A DNA stretch of 6,497 nucleotides from Chitinophagaceae bacterium (GTDB lineage: Bacteria; Bacteroidota; Bacteroidia; Chitinophagales; Chitinophagaceae): assembly GCA_025362915.1 (NCBI GenBank), contig JANYEU010000285.1, forward strand, positions 1 through 6,497, written 5' to 3'. Each line of letters opens with the position of its first letter. Position 1 is the stretch's first letter. The position numbers and the translations under genes are program-made. A model generated the notes under the pieces. That model was not told the origin of the DNA. It ran no database searches and saw only the letters and a list, made by a program, of their open reading frames with translations. Shown here one piece after another: positions 6,121-6,497 of the stretch.

Positions 6121-6317
6121 GATATTTATTTTTAAATTGTGAGAATGTAAAGTAGGTCGGTAATGGTTTTTATTTGGATTACCAAGAATATACTTTGACC
6201 TAAAACACTGTTTGGAGGAAACTTTAACAGAAAAGCGCCATTAATGAGCTAAAGGATCTTGAAACTGTTAGAAAAAGAATTTTTTATAGAGAATATCATT
6301 CGGCATTTTGGGGTTTA
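6121..6317. other. Spacer between the fibronectin-like gene and the 21-bp array
   Basis: This AT-rich stretch should contain the promoter of the minus-strand gene starting at 6120, but no exact TAnnTTTG box is visible on that strand. On the + strand, two overlapping open frames (6164-6244, and 6228 onward into the array) encode protein-like sequence but have no ATG start. No RNA gene or terminator is recognisable. Confidence 0.5.
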
Positions 6318-6497
6318 TATCCTTCCCTCAAAAAATTCTATCCTTTTTTCCCAAGGAAGGATCCTTCCCTGAGAAAATACTATCCTTTTTTTCAAAAGAA
6401 GTATCCTTCCTTGGGAAATTTATATCCTTTTTTCCCAAAACAGTATCCTTCCCTGAGAAAATACTATCCTTCTTTTCAAAAGAAGGATCCTTCCTTG
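6318..6497. repeat. Tandem array of 21-bp units, continuing past the right edge
   Basis: Eight complete 21-bp units begin at 6318, 6339, 6360, 6381, 6402, 6423, 6444 and 6465, and a ninth begins at 6486 and is cut by the window end. Every unit carries ATCCTT at positions 2-7. Odd units continue with CC (TATCCTTCC...), even units with a T-rich run (TATCCTTTTTT... or TATCCTTCTTTT...). A period of 84 bp (four units) lies on top: 6360-6413 and 6444-6497 differ at only 3 of 54 bases. Junctions at 6355-6368 (GGAAGGATCCTTCC) and 6482-6493 form perfect palindromes. Because 21 is divisible by three, the array could encode a heptapeptide repeat; two + frames and one minus frame stay open through it. 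No frame has a visible ATG start, so I annotate it as a DNA repeat. Confidence 0.9.

Noticed and set aside
6318..6497. CRISPR array
   Set aside because: The units are contiguous 21-bp tandem repeats with no unique spacers of 30-40 bp between identical repeats, and no cas genes are in view.

Overview
The window looks like chromosomal DNA from an AT-rich member of the Bacteroidota, possibly near the Chitinophagaceae or Sphingobacteriales (the family level is a guess). Three things point this way. Start codons lack Shine-Dalgarno sequences and follow A/T-rich leaders. The clearest promoters match the Bacteroidota form (TTTG, about 19 bp, TAnnTTTG). The histidine kinase H-box (THNLRAPL) and the small fibronectin-III-like protein are of kinds common in that phylum.

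Layout from left to right: the last 22 codons of an unidentified + strand gene (1-71); a strong bidirectional terminator (172-213); the potassium transporter gene kup on the minus strand (282-2276) with a TAnnTTTG element upstream; a minus-strand HAD-family phosphatase of the YihX type (2641-3255); a + strand tRNA with anticodon CAU, most likely the lysidine-modified tRNA-Ile2 (3398-3471), with a textbook Bacteroidota promoter and a strong terminator; a soluble PAS histidine kinase on the minus strand (3562-4998); a 447-bp intergenic stretch with an AT-rich hairpin; a minus-strand gene for a small protein with a fibronectin-III-like C-terminus (5446-6120); and, running off the right edge, a tandem array of exactly 21-bp units (6318-6497).

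The genes do not form an obvious pathway or operon. Each minus-strand gene is separated from the next by a long gap, and two of the gaps hold terminators placed between converging transcripts. Kup is a housekeeping K+/H+ symporter, the HAD protein a small-molecule phosphatase, the tRNA part of the translation machinery, and the kinase an orphan with no response regulator in view.

I found no CRISPR array, transposase, defence island or recognisable new multi-gene system. The feature most worth a second look is the 21-bp array. It has a conserved ATCCTT core in every unit and an 84-bp higher-order period, and three reading frames stay open through it. The altered T-loop of the tRNA is the next most interesting point.
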